A DNA stretch of 64,000 bases from VXLM01 sp034421575. Lineage in GTDB: Bacteria; Chloroflexota; Dehalococcoidia; Lucifugimonadales; VXLM01. Both the position numbers and the translations under genes were made by a program. The stretch spans positions 22,127 to 86,126 of the forward strand of contig DAOUKG010000046.1 in the NCBI GenBank assembly GCA_034421575.1, written 5' to 3'. Below the pieces are notes generated by a model that saw only the letters and a list, made by a program, of their open reading frames with translations, did not search any database and was not told where the DNA came from. Of the stretch, positions 26,117 to 33,421 are shown piece by piece (within the stretch, counting starts at the first letter, position 1; each line of letters starts with the position of its first letter).

Positions 26117-26146
26117 TTGACACTATTGTATGAAACTGGTTATACT
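26117..26146 (+). promoter_or_regulatory. Sigma-70-type promoter of hsp20
   Basis: TTGACA (26117-26122) and TATACT (26141-26146) are separated by 18 bases, a near-consensus pair in an AT-rich stretch. Transcription would begin near 26153, giving a leader of about 57 bases before the ATG at 26210. ACTCAAT just after the -10 resembles a HAIR half-site, but the partner half is missing. Confidence 0.6.
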
Positions 26147-26209
26147 ACTCAATGAAGTGATTCGGCACTGCCAAGTATGAATCACAATCCAAATTGAGAG
26201 GTATCGGCA

Positions 26210-26650
26210 ATGGTACTACTGAGATTGCATCCAGTCGCGGAGTTGCGGCGAATGGACAACGTGATGAACAGGTTTTGGAGGAACTACTCCGGCTCCCGCG
26301 CCTTTGCGCGTGCGACGGCGTGGGCGGTCCCCATCGATGTCCGGCAGGAGGGAGACAGCATCACCGTCGATGCTTCCCTGCCCGGCGTCGATCCCTCCCA
26401 GATCAACGCCACAGTGGAGGACGGCGTACTCACCATCAGGGGACAGACCCCGGAGGAGACGGAGCAGAAGGACGAGAGCTATTACCTGCGGGAGCGCAGG
26501 GCCGGAGCCTTCCATCGCTCCGTGCGCCTGCCTGAAACGGTCGACACCGAGCGCGCCGAGACGACCTACGAGAATGGCGTCCTCAGCATCTCCTTCCCCA
26601 AGCAGGAGTCCATGAAGGCCAAGAGCCTCACCATCAACGTGAAGGACTAA
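26210..26650 (+). CDS. hsp20: Hsp20/alpha-crystallin family small heat-shock protein
   Basis: The 146-residue protein has the standard small-Hsp layout. The N-terminal arm MVLLRLHPVAELRRMDNVMN is followed by the alpha-crystallin domain (about 42-135): VPIDVRQEGDSITVDASLPG, a loop of ESYYLRERRAG, and the conserved GVLSISFPK (A-x-x-x-n-GVL motif). The tail is short. It holds unfolding proteins for refolding. The start fits because the family typically begins M-x-L-x-R-x-x-P-x-x-E-L, and GAGAGG lies upstream. It is divergent from dnaJ-hspR, so all three may respond to heat. Confidence 0.93.
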   Translation: MVLLRLHPVAELRRMDNVMNRFWRNYSGSRAFARATAWAVPIDVRQEGDSITVDASLPGVDPSQINATVEDGVLTIRGQTPEETEQKDESYYLRERRAGAFHRSVRLPETVDTERAETTYENGVLSISFPKQESMKAKSLTINVKD

Positions 26651-26711
26651 ACCCCTCAGCCCCGGACCCGCGCAAGCCCCCCGCGAGTTCGGGGCACTCC
26701 CTCCCCTCGCA

Positions 26712-27209
26712 TTGTCCCGGCAATGGGACGGTGATATTCTAGGCCTTGATTCTTCCACGATTGCATACGAGGCCATCTTGCATCTCGCCATCGACGGCTA
26801 TGAGGCCGACCCCGCAAAGCTCAGCGACGAGTCCCTCGTCTTTCAATTCCTGGACGAGTACCCGGATGTCATTGGCATGACCAAGGTCGCCCCTCCGCAG
26901 GTCTACGCCTATACCGGCAAGGTGCCGCGAGACTGGGGAGTCTCGGGTTTCGTCATAATCGCCGAGAGCCACATCAGCGTCCACACCTTCCCCGACAAGG
27001 GCTACGTCAATATCGACATCTTCTCCTGCAACGACTTTGACATCTCCGCTTCGCTCGATGACGTAAAGACCACCTTCGGCGTCGAGGGGGAGATCAAGAC
27101 ATGGACGATGGAACGCGCCTTCGATCACGCGACGCCGCGAGAGGCCTACGCCGGCATGGTCCGCGAACGCTTCCACCTCGTGACCGCCCGAACCGGCGAA
27201 GATGCCTAG
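26712..27209 (+). CDS. speH: S-adenosylmethionine decarboxylase proenzyme
   Basis: This pyruvoyl enzyme makes decarboxylated SAM for spermidine synthesis. FVIIAESHISVHTFPDKG contains the Glu-Ser-His self-cleavage site (Ser86 from the first start), where Ser becomes the pyruvoyl group. FSC at 104-106 supplies the catalytic Cys. The start is uncertain: TTG at 26712 gives 165 residues, while TTG at 26778 has GAGG 5 bases upstream, begins at HLAIDGY, and gives 143, closer to the usual size of the short bacterial type. Its last 8 bases overlap speB. Confidence 0.88.
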   Translation: MSRQWDGDILGLDSSTIAYEAILHLAIDGYEADPAKLSDESLVFQFLDEYPDVIGMTKVAPPQVYAYTGKVPRDWGVSGFVIIAESHISVHTFPDKGYVNIDIFSCNDFDISASLDDVKTTFGVEGEIKTWTMERAFDHATPREAYAGMVRERFHLVTARTGEDA

Positions 27210-28098
27210 CTCCGACTGGCCCGACGACGTCCCTCGCACGTGGGAGACCTTTCTCGATACCCCACCGTCATTGACTCTTGACGCCGCAAGCGTCGTCGCA
27301 ATACCCGTTCCCTACGACAGCACAACGTCCTTCAAGTCCGGTGCGCGACACGGGCCCCGTGCCGCAATCACCGCCTCCAAGCAGCTTGAAGAATGGGACA
27401 TCGAGCTGCAGCGGGACATCTCGACCGTCGGCATCTACACCACGCAGGAAATAGAGCCGCACATCGGTGGCCCGGAGGCGATGATCGAGCGCGTCCGCCG
27501 GGTGGCAAGCCACTTCACGGCTCAGGAAAAGCTGGTAGCCCTCCTCGGAGGCGAGCACACCATCACCCTCGGTGGAGTATCTGCCGCGCTTGAGAGACAT
27601 CCCCACCTGACCGTCCTCTATCTCGATGCCCACGCGGACCTGCGCGACGAATACATGGGGAGTCGATGGAGTCACGCCTGCGTCGCTCGCCGCCTGTCTG
27701 AACGAGCACGGGTAGTCGAAGTCGGAGTGCGCAGCATGAGCGAGGAGGAGGCTCAGTTCATCGAATCGAACGGCGTCCCCGTCTTCGCGTGGCCCTCTGA
27801 GCACGGCATCGATGAACTCTGCGCAAACGTAATCGAGCGGTTGGGCAGGGAGGTCTACGTCAGCGTCGACCTCGACGTTCTCGACCCCGCCATCATGTCC
27901 GCCGTCGGCACGCCCGAGCCCGGCGGAATGTCGTGGCACGAAGCAACGAGGCTGCTCAGACTGATCGGTGAAAACCGGCATATCGTCGGGTTCGATGTCG
28001 TCGAGCTAAGCCCGACCGAAGGCCCCGATGCCTGCGCCTTCACCGCCGCAAAACTCTTCTACAAGCTCATCGGTTACGCAACTATGCGAGAACGTTAG
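27202..28098 (+). CDS. speB: Agmatinase / arginase-family ureohydrolase
   Basis: The 298-residue manganese enzyme hydrolyses agmatine to putrescine and urea. Metal ligands are visible: GGEHT (about 114-118), DAHADLRDE (about 139-147) and DLDVLDP (about 223-229). SFKSGARHGPRAA is the family's N-terminal substrate loop. The 8-base overlap with the SAM decarboxylase gene places both in one polyamine operon. A spermidine synthase gene is not seen here. Proclavaminate or guanidinobutyrate hydrolase activity cannot be excluded by sequence alone. Confidence 0.9.
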   Translation: MPSSDWPDDVPRTWETFLDTPPSLTLDAASVVAIPVPYDSTTSFKSGARHGPRAAITASKQLEEWDIELQRDISTVGIYTTQEIEPHIGGPEAMIERVRRVASHFTAQEKLVALLGGEHTITLGGVSAALERHPHLTVLYLDAHADLRDEYMGSRWSHACVARRLSERARVVEVGVRSMSEEEAQFIESNGVPVFAWPSEHGIDELCANVIERLGREVYVSVDLDVLDPAIMSAVGTPEPGGMSWHEATRLLRLIGENRHIVGFDVVELSPTEGPDACAFTAAKLFYKLIGYATMRER

Positions 28099-28142
28099 AC
28101 CAGGTGAAGGATACACCCTCCAAACACACATACAGTGAGGTC

Positions 28143-28434
28143 GTAACTGTTCAGACTTTGTGAAAGCGATCAACGCACACAGCCACCGTCATACCCGCGA
28201 ACGCGGGTATCCATAGGGTTGGGAGGCCCCTCAACACCCGACCCTGTGGTGAATCCCGTTCGTCCTGAGCAGTCACTTGGAAGCCTGCACACGACACCGT
28301 TCGCCCTGAGCCTGTCGAAGGGCAGGGCAATTGCATGTAGAGTTGATAGGAACACCGGCAATCGTCATACCCGCAAAAGCGGGTATCCATTAGGTGTAGG
28401 GGGTGTTCCCCTCATCAACTCTGAACACTTACTG
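28143..28434. mobile_element. Composite MITE-like element, family 1 copy C with a family-2 fragment inside
   Basis: The left end GTAACTGTTCAGACTTTGTG and right end ATCAACTCTGAACACTTAC are the family-1 inverted repeats, here 292 bp apart. Inside are two ATACCCGC...GCGGGTAT hairpins, a CCCTGAGCCTGTCGAAGGG unit, and at about 28322-28357 a piece starting GGCAGGGCAATTGCATGTAG that matches the left part of the family-2 element. It looks like successive insertion or recombination. It fills most of the gene-free 28099-28527 interval. Confidence 0.55.
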
Positions 28435-28447
28435 AGGTCAAAAACTG

Positions 28448-28476
28448 TTGACCGCACTCCTATAGTTGACTACAAT
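28448..28476 (+). promoter_or_regulatory. Promoter of the tRNA-tuf operon
   Basis: TTGACC (28448-28453) and TACAAT (28471-28476) have the ideal 17-base spacing. Transcription would start near 28483, directly at the hairpin described next, about 45 bases ahead of the first tRNA. Its position just after the composite element suggests the element ends at the promoter's edge. Confidence 0.6.
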
Positions 28477-28483
28477 ACAAATT

Positions 28484-28509
28484 GGGCTAGTTCGGCGCTA
28501 GCCCTTTTT
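28484..28509 (+). terminator. Terminator-like hairpin at the 5' end of the tRNA-tuf transcript
   Basis: GGGCTAG and CTAGCCC pair perfectly around a seven-base loop TTCGGCG and are followed by five T. This has the form of an intrinsic terminator, yet it lies between the predicted promoter and the first tRNA. It could be an attenuator, a processing signal, or the end of a very short transcript. Confidence 0.55.
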
Positions 28510-28527
28510 GTTGAAACAATCAGCCGG

Positions 28528-28601
28528 GCCCCAGTGGCGCAATCGGCAGCGCAGCCGATTTGTAATCGGCAGGTTGGAGGGTTCGAGTCCCCCCTGGGGC
28601 T
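28528..28601 (+). tRNA. tRNA-Thr (anticodon TGT)
   Basis: The acceptor stem GCCCCAG pairs with CTGGGGC. The anticodon arm GCCGA-TTTGTAA-TCGGC gives anticodon TGT, and the T loop is TTCGAGT. The T stem has one A-C mismatch. CCA is not encoded (TTTC follows), so the CCA adder must complete it. It is first in the Thr-Tyr-Thr-tuf cluster. Confidence 0.93.
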
Positions 28602-28692
28602 TTCACCTAACCCGACCGGGACGACGCTTCAAGTAGGCGCGTCTTGGATTGGAAATGCCGCTTGTGCTAAAATTATCGGCTGTCGGCTACGT

Positions 28693-28779
28693 GCAGGGAT
28701 GGGAGAGTGGTTAAATCCACCAGACTGTAAATCTGGCGCCCTAAGGGCTACGTAGGTTCGAATCCTACTCCCTGCACCA
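28693..28779 (+). tRNA. tRNA-Tyr (anticodon GTA)
   Basis: The acceptor stem GCAGGGA pairs with TCCCTGC, followed by A and encoded CCA. The anticodon arm CCAGA-CTGTAAA-TCTGG gives GTA. The long variable arm (around CGCCCTAAGGGCTACG) is right for the class II tRNA-Tyr. A TTGGAT/TAAAAT pair in the 91-base spacer before it might be an extra promoter. Confidence 0.95.
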
Positions 28780-28815
28780 AGGCGTCGTCAGGCCCGTTCC
28801 GAAAGGAAGGTGCGT

Positions 28816-28891
28816 GCCCTCATAGCTCAGGAGGCAGAGCGCGTTCTTGGTAAGAACGAGGTCAGCAGTTCGAGTCTGCTTGAGGGCTCCA
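28816..28891 (+). tRNA. tRNA-Thr (anticodon GGT)
   Basis: The acceptor stem GCCCTCA pairs with TGAGGGC, followed by T and encoded CCA. The anticodon arm CGTTC-TTGGTAA-GAACG gives GGT. The T arm AGCAG-TTCGAGT-CTGCT is perfect. It lies 58 bases before tuf. Together with the first tRNA-Thr it reads the ACN box apart from wobble. Confidence 0.95.
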
Positions 28892-28949
28892 CTAAACTAC
28901 ATAGGCAACACAAATAACAAAGAGAACTATGAAGAGGAGAGACTAGGAA

Positions 28950-30149
28950 ATGGCGAAGGAGCGATTCGTACGAGACAAGCCGCATTTGAACGTAGGGACC
29001 ATCGGTCACGTCGACCACGGCAAGACAACGCTGACCGCGGCAATCACAAAGACCCTGGCGAACACCGGGCTCGCGGACTTCAGGGAATTCGACAGCATCG
29101 ATAACGCCCCGGAAGAGAAGGAGCGCGGCGTGACCATCGCGATCACGCACGTTGAGTATGCGACTGAAGGTCGCCACTACGCTCACGTCGACTGCCCCGG
29201 GCACGCCGACTACATCAAGAACATGATTACCGGCGCGGCCCAGATGGACGGCGCCATCCTTGTGGTCAGCGCCCCTGACGGTCCCATGCCGCAGACGCGA
29301 GAGCACATCCTCCTCGCCCGACAGGTGGAGGTTCCCGCCATCGTGGTCGCCCTCAACAAGGTCGACATGCTTGACGACGAGGAGCTCCTCGAGCTCGTCG
29401 AGTTGGAGATGCGCGAGCTTCTGACCGAGTACGGCTTCCCCGGTGACGATGTGCCGATCGTTCGCGTCAGCGCCCTCAACGCCCTCGAGGCCGACGACAC
29501 GTCGCGGGACTCCGAGTGGGGCAACGGCGTCTGGGAGCTTATGGACGCCGTGGACAGCTACATCCCCGTTCCCGATCGTCCGAGAGACCAGCCCTTCCTC
29601 ATGCCCGTCGAGGACGTGTTCAGCATCAAGGGCCGAGGCACCGTGGTCACCGGTCGCGTCGAGCAGGGAGTCATCAAAGTCGGCGACACGGTGGACGTTG
29701 TTGGAATCAAGGAGACGAGCCAGACCGTCGTCACCGGCGTCGAGATGTTCCACAAGATGCTCGACGAGGCTGAGCCCGGCGACGCCGTCGGCCTCCTCCT
29801 GCGTGGCGTCGACCGCGACGAGATCGAGCGCGGCCAGGTGCTTGCCGCCCCCGGCAGCGTGACCCCGCATACCGACGCCAGCGCCCAGGTCTACGTGCTC
29901 ACCAAGGAAGAGGGCGGCAGGCACACCCCCTTCTTCAGCGGGTACAAGCCGCAGTTCTACATCCGCACGACCGACGTGACGGGTGAGATCAAGCTGCCCG
30001 ACGGCGTCGAAATGGTCATGCCGGGCGACAACATCGAGATGGACATCAAGCTCACCACCCCGGTGGCCATGACCGACCAGCTCCGATTCGCCGTCCGAGA
30101 GGGTGGCCGCACCGTCGGCTCCGGCGTATTCACGGCAGTCACAAACTAA
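28950..30149 (+). CDS. tuf: Translation elongation factor Tu
   Basis: The 399-residue GTPase delivers aminoacyl-tRNA to the ribosome. G motifs are clear: GHVDHGKTT (about 19-27), the switch region ending RGVTI, DCPGHADY (about 81-88) and NKVDM (about 136-140). The domain 2 and 3 signatures RGTVVTGRVEQG and KPQFYIRTTDVTG follow. GAGGAGAGACTAGGAA precedes the ATG. Placement after tRNA-Thr and before rpmG-secE-nusG is the ancient tufB arrangement. Confidence 0.98.
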   Translation: MAKERFVRDKPHLNVGTIGHVDHGKTTLTAAITKTLANTGLADFREFDSIDNAPEEKERGVTIAITHVEYATEGRHYAHVDCPGHADYIKNMITGAAQMDGAILVVSAPDGPMPQTREHILLARQVEVPAIVVALNKVDMLDDEELLELVELEMRELLTEYGFPGDDVPIVRVSALNALEADDTSRDSEWGNGVWELMDAVDSYIPVPDRPRDQPFLMPVEDVFSIKGRGTVVTGRVEQGVIKVGDTVDVVGIKETSQTVVTGVEMFHKMLDEAEPGDAVGLLLRGVDRDEIERGQVLAAPGSVTPHTDASAQVYVLTKEEGGRHTPFFSGYKPQFYIRTTDVTGEIKLPDGVEMVMPGDNIEMDIKLTTPVAMTDQLRFAVREGGRTVGSGVFTAVTN

Positions 30150-30167
30150 CAACCGAACACATACCGA

Positions 30168-30204
30168 TGAAGGGACGCCGCCGGTGTCCCTTCAGTTCGT
30201 TTTG
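30168..30204 (+). terminator. Hairpin after tuf, possible partial terminator
   Basis: TGAAGGGAC and GTCCCTTCA form a perfect nine-pair stem around a nine-base loop, followed by GTTCGTTTTG. The T run is short and interrupted, so read-through into rpmG is likely; it may lower expression of the downstream genes relative to tuf. Confidence 0.5.
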
Positions 30205-30215
30205 ACGAGGAAATT

Positions 30216-30383
30216 ATGCCCCGCAGAGGAGATGTCCGTACACTGGTAAACTTGGGTTGCACCGAGTGCCGCGAGCGGACATATCATACAAGCAAGAACC
30301 GGCGCAACGACCCGGACCGGCTGGAGCTCAAGAAGTACTGTCCGCGCTGTCGAAAGCACGCCCTTTACCGCGAGGTGAGGTAA
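30216..30383 (+). CDS. rpmG: 50S ribosomal protein L33
   Basis: The 55-residue protein begins MPRRGDVRTLVNLGCTECRE and ends KKYCPRCRKHALYREVR. The two Cys pairs (CTEC and CPRC) mark the zinc-binding form of L33. ACGAGGAAATT gives a ribosome site before the ATG at 30216. It lies between tuf and secE, its usual place in many bacteria, and stops 3 bases before the secE start. Confidence 0.95.
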   Translation: MPRRGDVRTLVNLGCTECRERTYHTSKNRRNDPDRLELKKYCPRCRKHALYREVR

Positions 30384-30386
30384 CCG

Positions 30387-30620
30387 ATGGTACGCGACCC
30401 GCTAACCGGAGGACGGGCCCCCGCCGGACAGCCGCGGCGAGGGTTCAGCCTGCGCTTCATCTCCGAAGCATACCGCGAGTTGCAGCGCGTAACCTGGCCC
30501 ACCCGCGAAGAGACGATGCGGCTGACGCTCATGGTCATCGCGGTCGCGGCCGCCGTCGGCGCGTTCCTCTTCGCCGTCGATCTGGTCTTCGCACGGTTGA
30601 TGGACGTGATCTTAGGGTGA
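30387..30620 (+). CDS. secE: Preprotein translocase subunit SecE
   Basis: The 77-residue protein is the small clamp of the SecYEG channel. The amphipathic helix FISEAYRELQRVTWPTREETM (the ELxxVxWP signature, about 24-44) is followed by a single membrane helix (about 46-68). The N-terminal 20 residues are polar, as in the short bacterial form. It follows rpmG by 3 bases and is followed by nusG after 4. Confidence 0.95.
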   Translation: MVRDPLTGGRAPAGQPRRGFSLRFISEAYRELQRVTWPTREETMRLTLMVIAVAAAVGAFLFAVDLVFARLMDVILG

Positions 30621-30624
30621 ACTC

Positions 30625-31185
30625 ATGACTTCCACCGAACAAGCCGAACGACGCTGGTACATCGTCCATACCTATTCCGGACAGGAAGAGCGCGTTCAGA
30701 AGAACCTCAACCTGCGGATTGAGTCCATGGACGTCGGCGACAAGATATTCCAGGTCGTCGTGCCCACCGAGGACGAGATCGAGATAAAGGAGGGCAAGAG
30801 GACCTCCGTGTCCCGCCGCGTCTTCCCCGGATACATCCTCATAGAGATGGAGATGGACGACCAGAGCTGGTTCGTCGTGCGAAATACCCCCGGCGTAACG
30901 GGGTTCGTTTCCGCCGAGGACGAACGCGAACAGCGACAGAAGCCAGTCCCGCTGGAGCAGAGCGAGGTCGACGCGATCCTCAACCACATGAAGTCCGCCG
31001 AGCCGCGCGTGCGCGTGGGGTTCGAGAAGGGCCAGATGGTCCGAATCGTCGACGGCCCGTTCATGGACTTCATGGGCTCCGTCGACGAGGTCTATGCCGA
31101 GCGTTCCAAGCTCAAGGTGCTCGTCTCCTTCTTCGGACGCGAGACCCCCGTCGAGCTGGACTTCCTCCAGGTCGAAAAGGGTTAA
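30625..31185 (+). CDS. nusG: Transcription termination/antitermination protein NusG
   Basis: The 186-residue protein has an NGN domain opening RRWYIVHTYSGQEERVQKNL, with FPGYILIEMEMDDQSW and RNTPGVTGFV in order. The KOW domain near the C-terminus reads FEKGQMVRIVDGPFMDFMGSV. It binds RNA polymerase and links transcription to Rho and ribosomes. Length is normal. In many genomes rplK follows directly; here a palindromic repeat sits in the 111-base gap. Confidence 0.97.
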   Translation: MTSTEQAERRWYIVHTYSGQEERVQKNLNLRIESMDVGDKIFQVVVPTEDEIEIKEGKRTSVSRRVFPGYILIEMEMDDQSWFVVRNTPGVTGFVSAEDEREQRQKPVPLEQSEVDAILNHMKSAEPRVRVGFEKGQMVRIVDGPFMDFMGSVDEVYAERSKLKVLVSFFGRETPVELDFLQVEKG

Positions 31186-31223
31186 ACATGGCGACATGCT
31201 CCAAGTTCATCGCCCATCCCCAC

Positions 31224-31248
31224 GTAGGGGCGACCCTTGTGGTCGCCC
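31224..31248. repeat. GTAGGGGCGACC hairpin repeat, copy 2
   Basis: This is base-for-base the same 25-base hairpin as at 26018-26042, here inside the 31186-31296 gap between nusG and rplK. It could form an RNA stem-loop in the ribosomal transcript. The rest of the gap shows only the rplK ribosome site. Confidence 0.6.
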
Positions 31249-31296
31249 GAACCCAGTGCCCTTCAATTCACAGAGATAGAATTCCAGGAGAACGAG

Positions 31297-31722
31297 TTGG
31301 CTAAGAAGGTTAGAGCAGTCATCAAGCTGCAAATCGAGGGTGGCAAGGCTACACCGGCGCCGCCCGTCGGTCCGGCGCTGGGTCAGCACGGCCTGAACAT
31401 CATGGCGTTCGTCAAGGAGTACAACGCCCGCACCGCCCAGCAGATGGGCAATATCGTACCGGTCGAACTGACGGTCTTCGAGGACAGGTCGTTCTCGTTC
31501 ATCCTGAAGTCTCCCCCCGCCGCATCGCTCCTCTTGCAGGCCGCCAAGCTTGAGAAGGGCAGCGGCAACCCCTTGGCGGAAAAGGTCGGGACGGTAACCT
31601 CGGACCAGGTCCGGGAGATCGCCCAGGCAAAGATGCAGGACCTCAACGCCGCCGACATCGAGGGCGCCATGAGAATCATCGAGGGCACCGCCCGCAGCAT
31701 CGGTATTCAGGTACAGCGATAA
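31297..31722 (+). CDS. rplK: 50S ribosomal protein L11
   Basis: The 141-residue protein begins (L)AKKVRAVIKLQIEGGKATP with TTG at 31297 and an AGGAG site upstream. The longer frame from 31237 would cross the hairpin repeat and adds nothing seen in L11. PPVGPALGQHGLNIMAFVK, PVELTVFEDRSFSFI and GTARSIGIQV are the conserved blocks. It binds the GTPase centre of 23S rRNA. Length matches the family. Confidence 0.96.
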   Translation: MAKKVRAVIKLQIEGGKATPAPPVGPALGQHGLNIMAFVKEYNARTAQQMGNIVPVELTVFEDRSFSFILKSPPAASLLLQAAKLEKGSGNPLAEKVGTVTSDQVREIAQAKMQDLNAADIEGAMRIIEGTARSIGIQVQR

Positions 31723-31755
31723 GAGCGACGTACGTCGAGCTAAAGGTAAGCAATC

Positions 31756-32469
31756 GTGACAACAGCAACCAAGCGATACACCACCGCAAGGGAACTCGTC
31801 GAGCCGGGAAGGCTCTACTCGCCTGCCGAAGCGGCGGGACTGGTCAAGAAGACCGCCACCGCCAAGTTCGATGAGACCATCGAGCTTCACATTCGGACCG
31901 GCGCCGATCCCCGCCATGCCGATCAGATCGTCCGTGGAGTGACCGTGCTCCCTCACGGCGTCGGCAAGCCCCTTCGCGTGACCGTCTTCACCGACGGTGA
32001 GGCCGTCGCCATCGCCGAGCAGGCGGGCGCGGACTTCGTCGGCAACGACGACCTCATCCAGCGCGTCGAGGGTGGATGGGTCGACTTCGACGTCGCCATC
32101 GCCACACCCGACATGATGGGCAAGATCGGACGACTTGGACGTTACCTCGGTCGCCGCGGACTCATGCCGAATCCCAGGACCGGCACCGTCGTCCAGGCCG
32201 ACGACCTTCCTCGCGTCATCGAAGAGTCCAAGAAGGGCCGCGTCGAGTACCGCCTCGACCGCACCGGGCTCATGCACCTCGCAATCGGCAAGGCGAGCTT
32301 TGAAGAGGACCAGATTCTCGACAACCTGCTGACGATGATCGACAACGTCGTCCGAGCGCGCCCGAGCGGCGTCAAGGGCCAGTTCATCATCGCCGTATAT
32401 CTGACGAGCACCATGGGGCCGAGCATCCCGCTGGACGTTGCGGCCCTGACGACGACGACCGTACAATAG
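31756..32469 (+). CDS. rplA: 50S ribosomal protein L1
   Basis: The 237-residue protein starts with GTG at 31756. ALKKTATAKF-like block VKKTATAKFDETIELHIRTG, VRGVTVLPHGVGKPLRVTVF and MMGKIGRLGRYLGRRGLMPN are diagnostic, and GTVVQADDLPRVIEESKKGR follows. It forms the L1 stalk and commonly represses its own rplKA transcript. It lies 33 bases after rplK. The last residues VAALTTTTVQ are Thr-rich. Confidence 0.97.
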   Translation: MTTATKRYTTARELVEPGRLYSPAEAAGLVKKTATAKFDETIELHIRTGADPRHADQIVRGVTVLPHGVGKPLRVTVFTDGEAVAIAEQAGADFVGNDDLIQRVEGGWVDFDVAIATPDMMGKIGRLGRYLGRRGLMPNPRTGTVVQADDLPRVIEESKKGRVEYRLDRTGLMHLAIGKASFEEDQILDNLLTMIDNVVRARPSGVKGQFIIAVYLTSTMGPSIPLDVAALTTTTVQ

Positions 32470-32473
32470 AATA

Positions 32474-32620
32474 GCTGTTGCCGTAGACAGCGGGTTCCGC
32501 CGTGGGGTGGAGTAAACTCAACGAGGCCCGCCGAGGTTGCTGGCGATCGGGACCGATGCCGCCAATCAGTGGCGCGTCCCGCCGCCTGTTGCCCCGAGTC
32601 TGCGGCTCGGGGATTTTTTT
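32474..32620 (+). promoter_or_regulatory. Ribosomal protein L10 leader with intrinsic attenuator
   Basis: The stretch has the conserved L10-leader core TTGCCGTAGACAGCGGG, a helical middle, and GAGGCCCGCCGAGGT, where L10(L12)4 binds. At its 3' end CCCCGAG and CTCGGGG (32592-32612) form a stem followed by seven T, an intrinsic terminator. Excess L10 would favour termination before rplJ. From 32621 to 32781 extra repeat DNA separates it from the rplJ start, which is unusual. Confidence 0.85.
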
Positions 32621-32660
32621 GCCCATGGCTCCCCGGCATCAGCACGAGATGGAGAGAGTA

Positions 32661-32730
32661 TTCAAGCCTAATAATCTTCCCCCGCTGGACGATTCAAGCC
32701 CAATAATCTCTCCCCCGCTGGGGGAGAGAT
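32661..32730. repeat. Direct repeat between the L10 leader and rplJ
   Basis: TTCAAGCCTAATAATCTTCC followed by CCCGCTGG at 32661 is repeated with small changes at 32693 (TTCAAGCCCAATAATCTCTC, then CCCCGCTGG). The second copy runs on into a CTCTCCCCCGCTGGGGGAGAG hairpin-like palindrome in part. It lies downstream of the attenuator in the untranslated leader of rplJ. Confidence 0.55.
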
Positions 32731-32781
32731 ACAGAGAGGGGGTTCCTAGGTGCCCCCCGAACAGAATGGAAGGTGAATGCA

Positions 32782-33345
32782 GTGCCAACTCCTGAGAAGG
32801 AAGATCAGGTACGTCAGATCCGCGAGTTGATCGAGACGTCAACCGTCGCAATCGCGACGAACAACAACGGCTTGTCCGTGGCCGACATGACCGAACTCCG
32901 GCGTGTCCTGCGAGAAGGCGGCGTGCGCCTGCGCGTCGTCAAGAATACCCTCGCTCATATCGCCGCAGACGAGGCGGGTGCTCCCCAGGTCAAGGAGATC
33001 GTCACCGGACCCACGGGTATCGCCTTCGGATTCGATGATCCCGCCGTGGCCGCCAAGGTGCTCACCGAGCACCTGTCGTCTTCCAGGATCCCCATGACCA
33101 TCATCGGCGGATACCTGAGCGGCAGGGCGCTGACGCCCGAGCAGGTGGACGACCTCGCAAACCTCCCGCCCAAGGAAGTCCTTGTAGCCCAGGTGCTTGG
33201 TCAGCTCCAATCGCCGATCGCCGGTCTTGTGGGGACCCTGCAGGCGCCCTTGCGAAACCTGGCATACGTCCTCAACTCCCAGCAGGTCGGACTTGTCACG
33301 GCCCTGAAGGCCATCGCTGAGCAGAAGGAAGGCGGCTCGGAATAG
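32782..33345 (+). CDS. rplJ: 50S ribosomal protein L10
   Basis: The 187-residue protein begins PTPEKEDQVRQIRELIETST. GTG at 32782 has GGAAGG 8 bases upstream; a GTG at 32773 sits too close to it. VAIATNNNGLSVADMTELR, LRVVKNTLAHIAA and GPTGIAFGFDDPA are the conserved blocks, and the C-terminal helix (AYVLNSQQVGLVTALKAIAE) anchors L7/L12 dimers. Regulated by the leader at 32474-32620. Confidence 0.96.
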   Translation: MPTPEKEDQVRQIRELIETSTVAIATNNNGLSVADMTELRRVLREGGVRLRVVKNTLAHIAADEAGAPQVKEIVTGPTGIAFGFDDPAVAAKVLTEHLSSSRIPMTIIGGYLSGRALTPEQVDDLANLPPKEVLVAQVLGQLQSPIAGLVGTLQAPLRNLAYVLNSQQVGLVTALKAIAEQKEGGSE

Positions 33346-33421
33346 CCGACGCGCACGAATCGCAGACCCAATTGGAAAACAGGTCACAACACAACTAAGG
33401 CAAACAAAAAGGAGAGAACCG

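Noticed and set aside
25944..26209. HAIR operator for dnaJ or hsp20
   Set aside because: ACTCAAT after the hsp20 -10 and CTTGACT near 25973 are half-sites only; no partner half at seven-base spacing was found.
28140..28440. CRISPR array
   Set aside because: The hairpin units recur but are not evenly spaced and have no unique spacers; they fit inverted-repeat elements better, and no cas gene is present.
28827..30152. 441-codon minus-strand frame opposite tuf
   Set aside because: EF-Tu on the plus strand is unmistakable. The other frame also runs through a tRNA and carries no motif.
31207..32466. 419-codon minus-strand frame opposite rplK and rplA
   Set aside because: L11 and L1 are clearly encoded on the plus strand and the antisense product is unlike any known protein.
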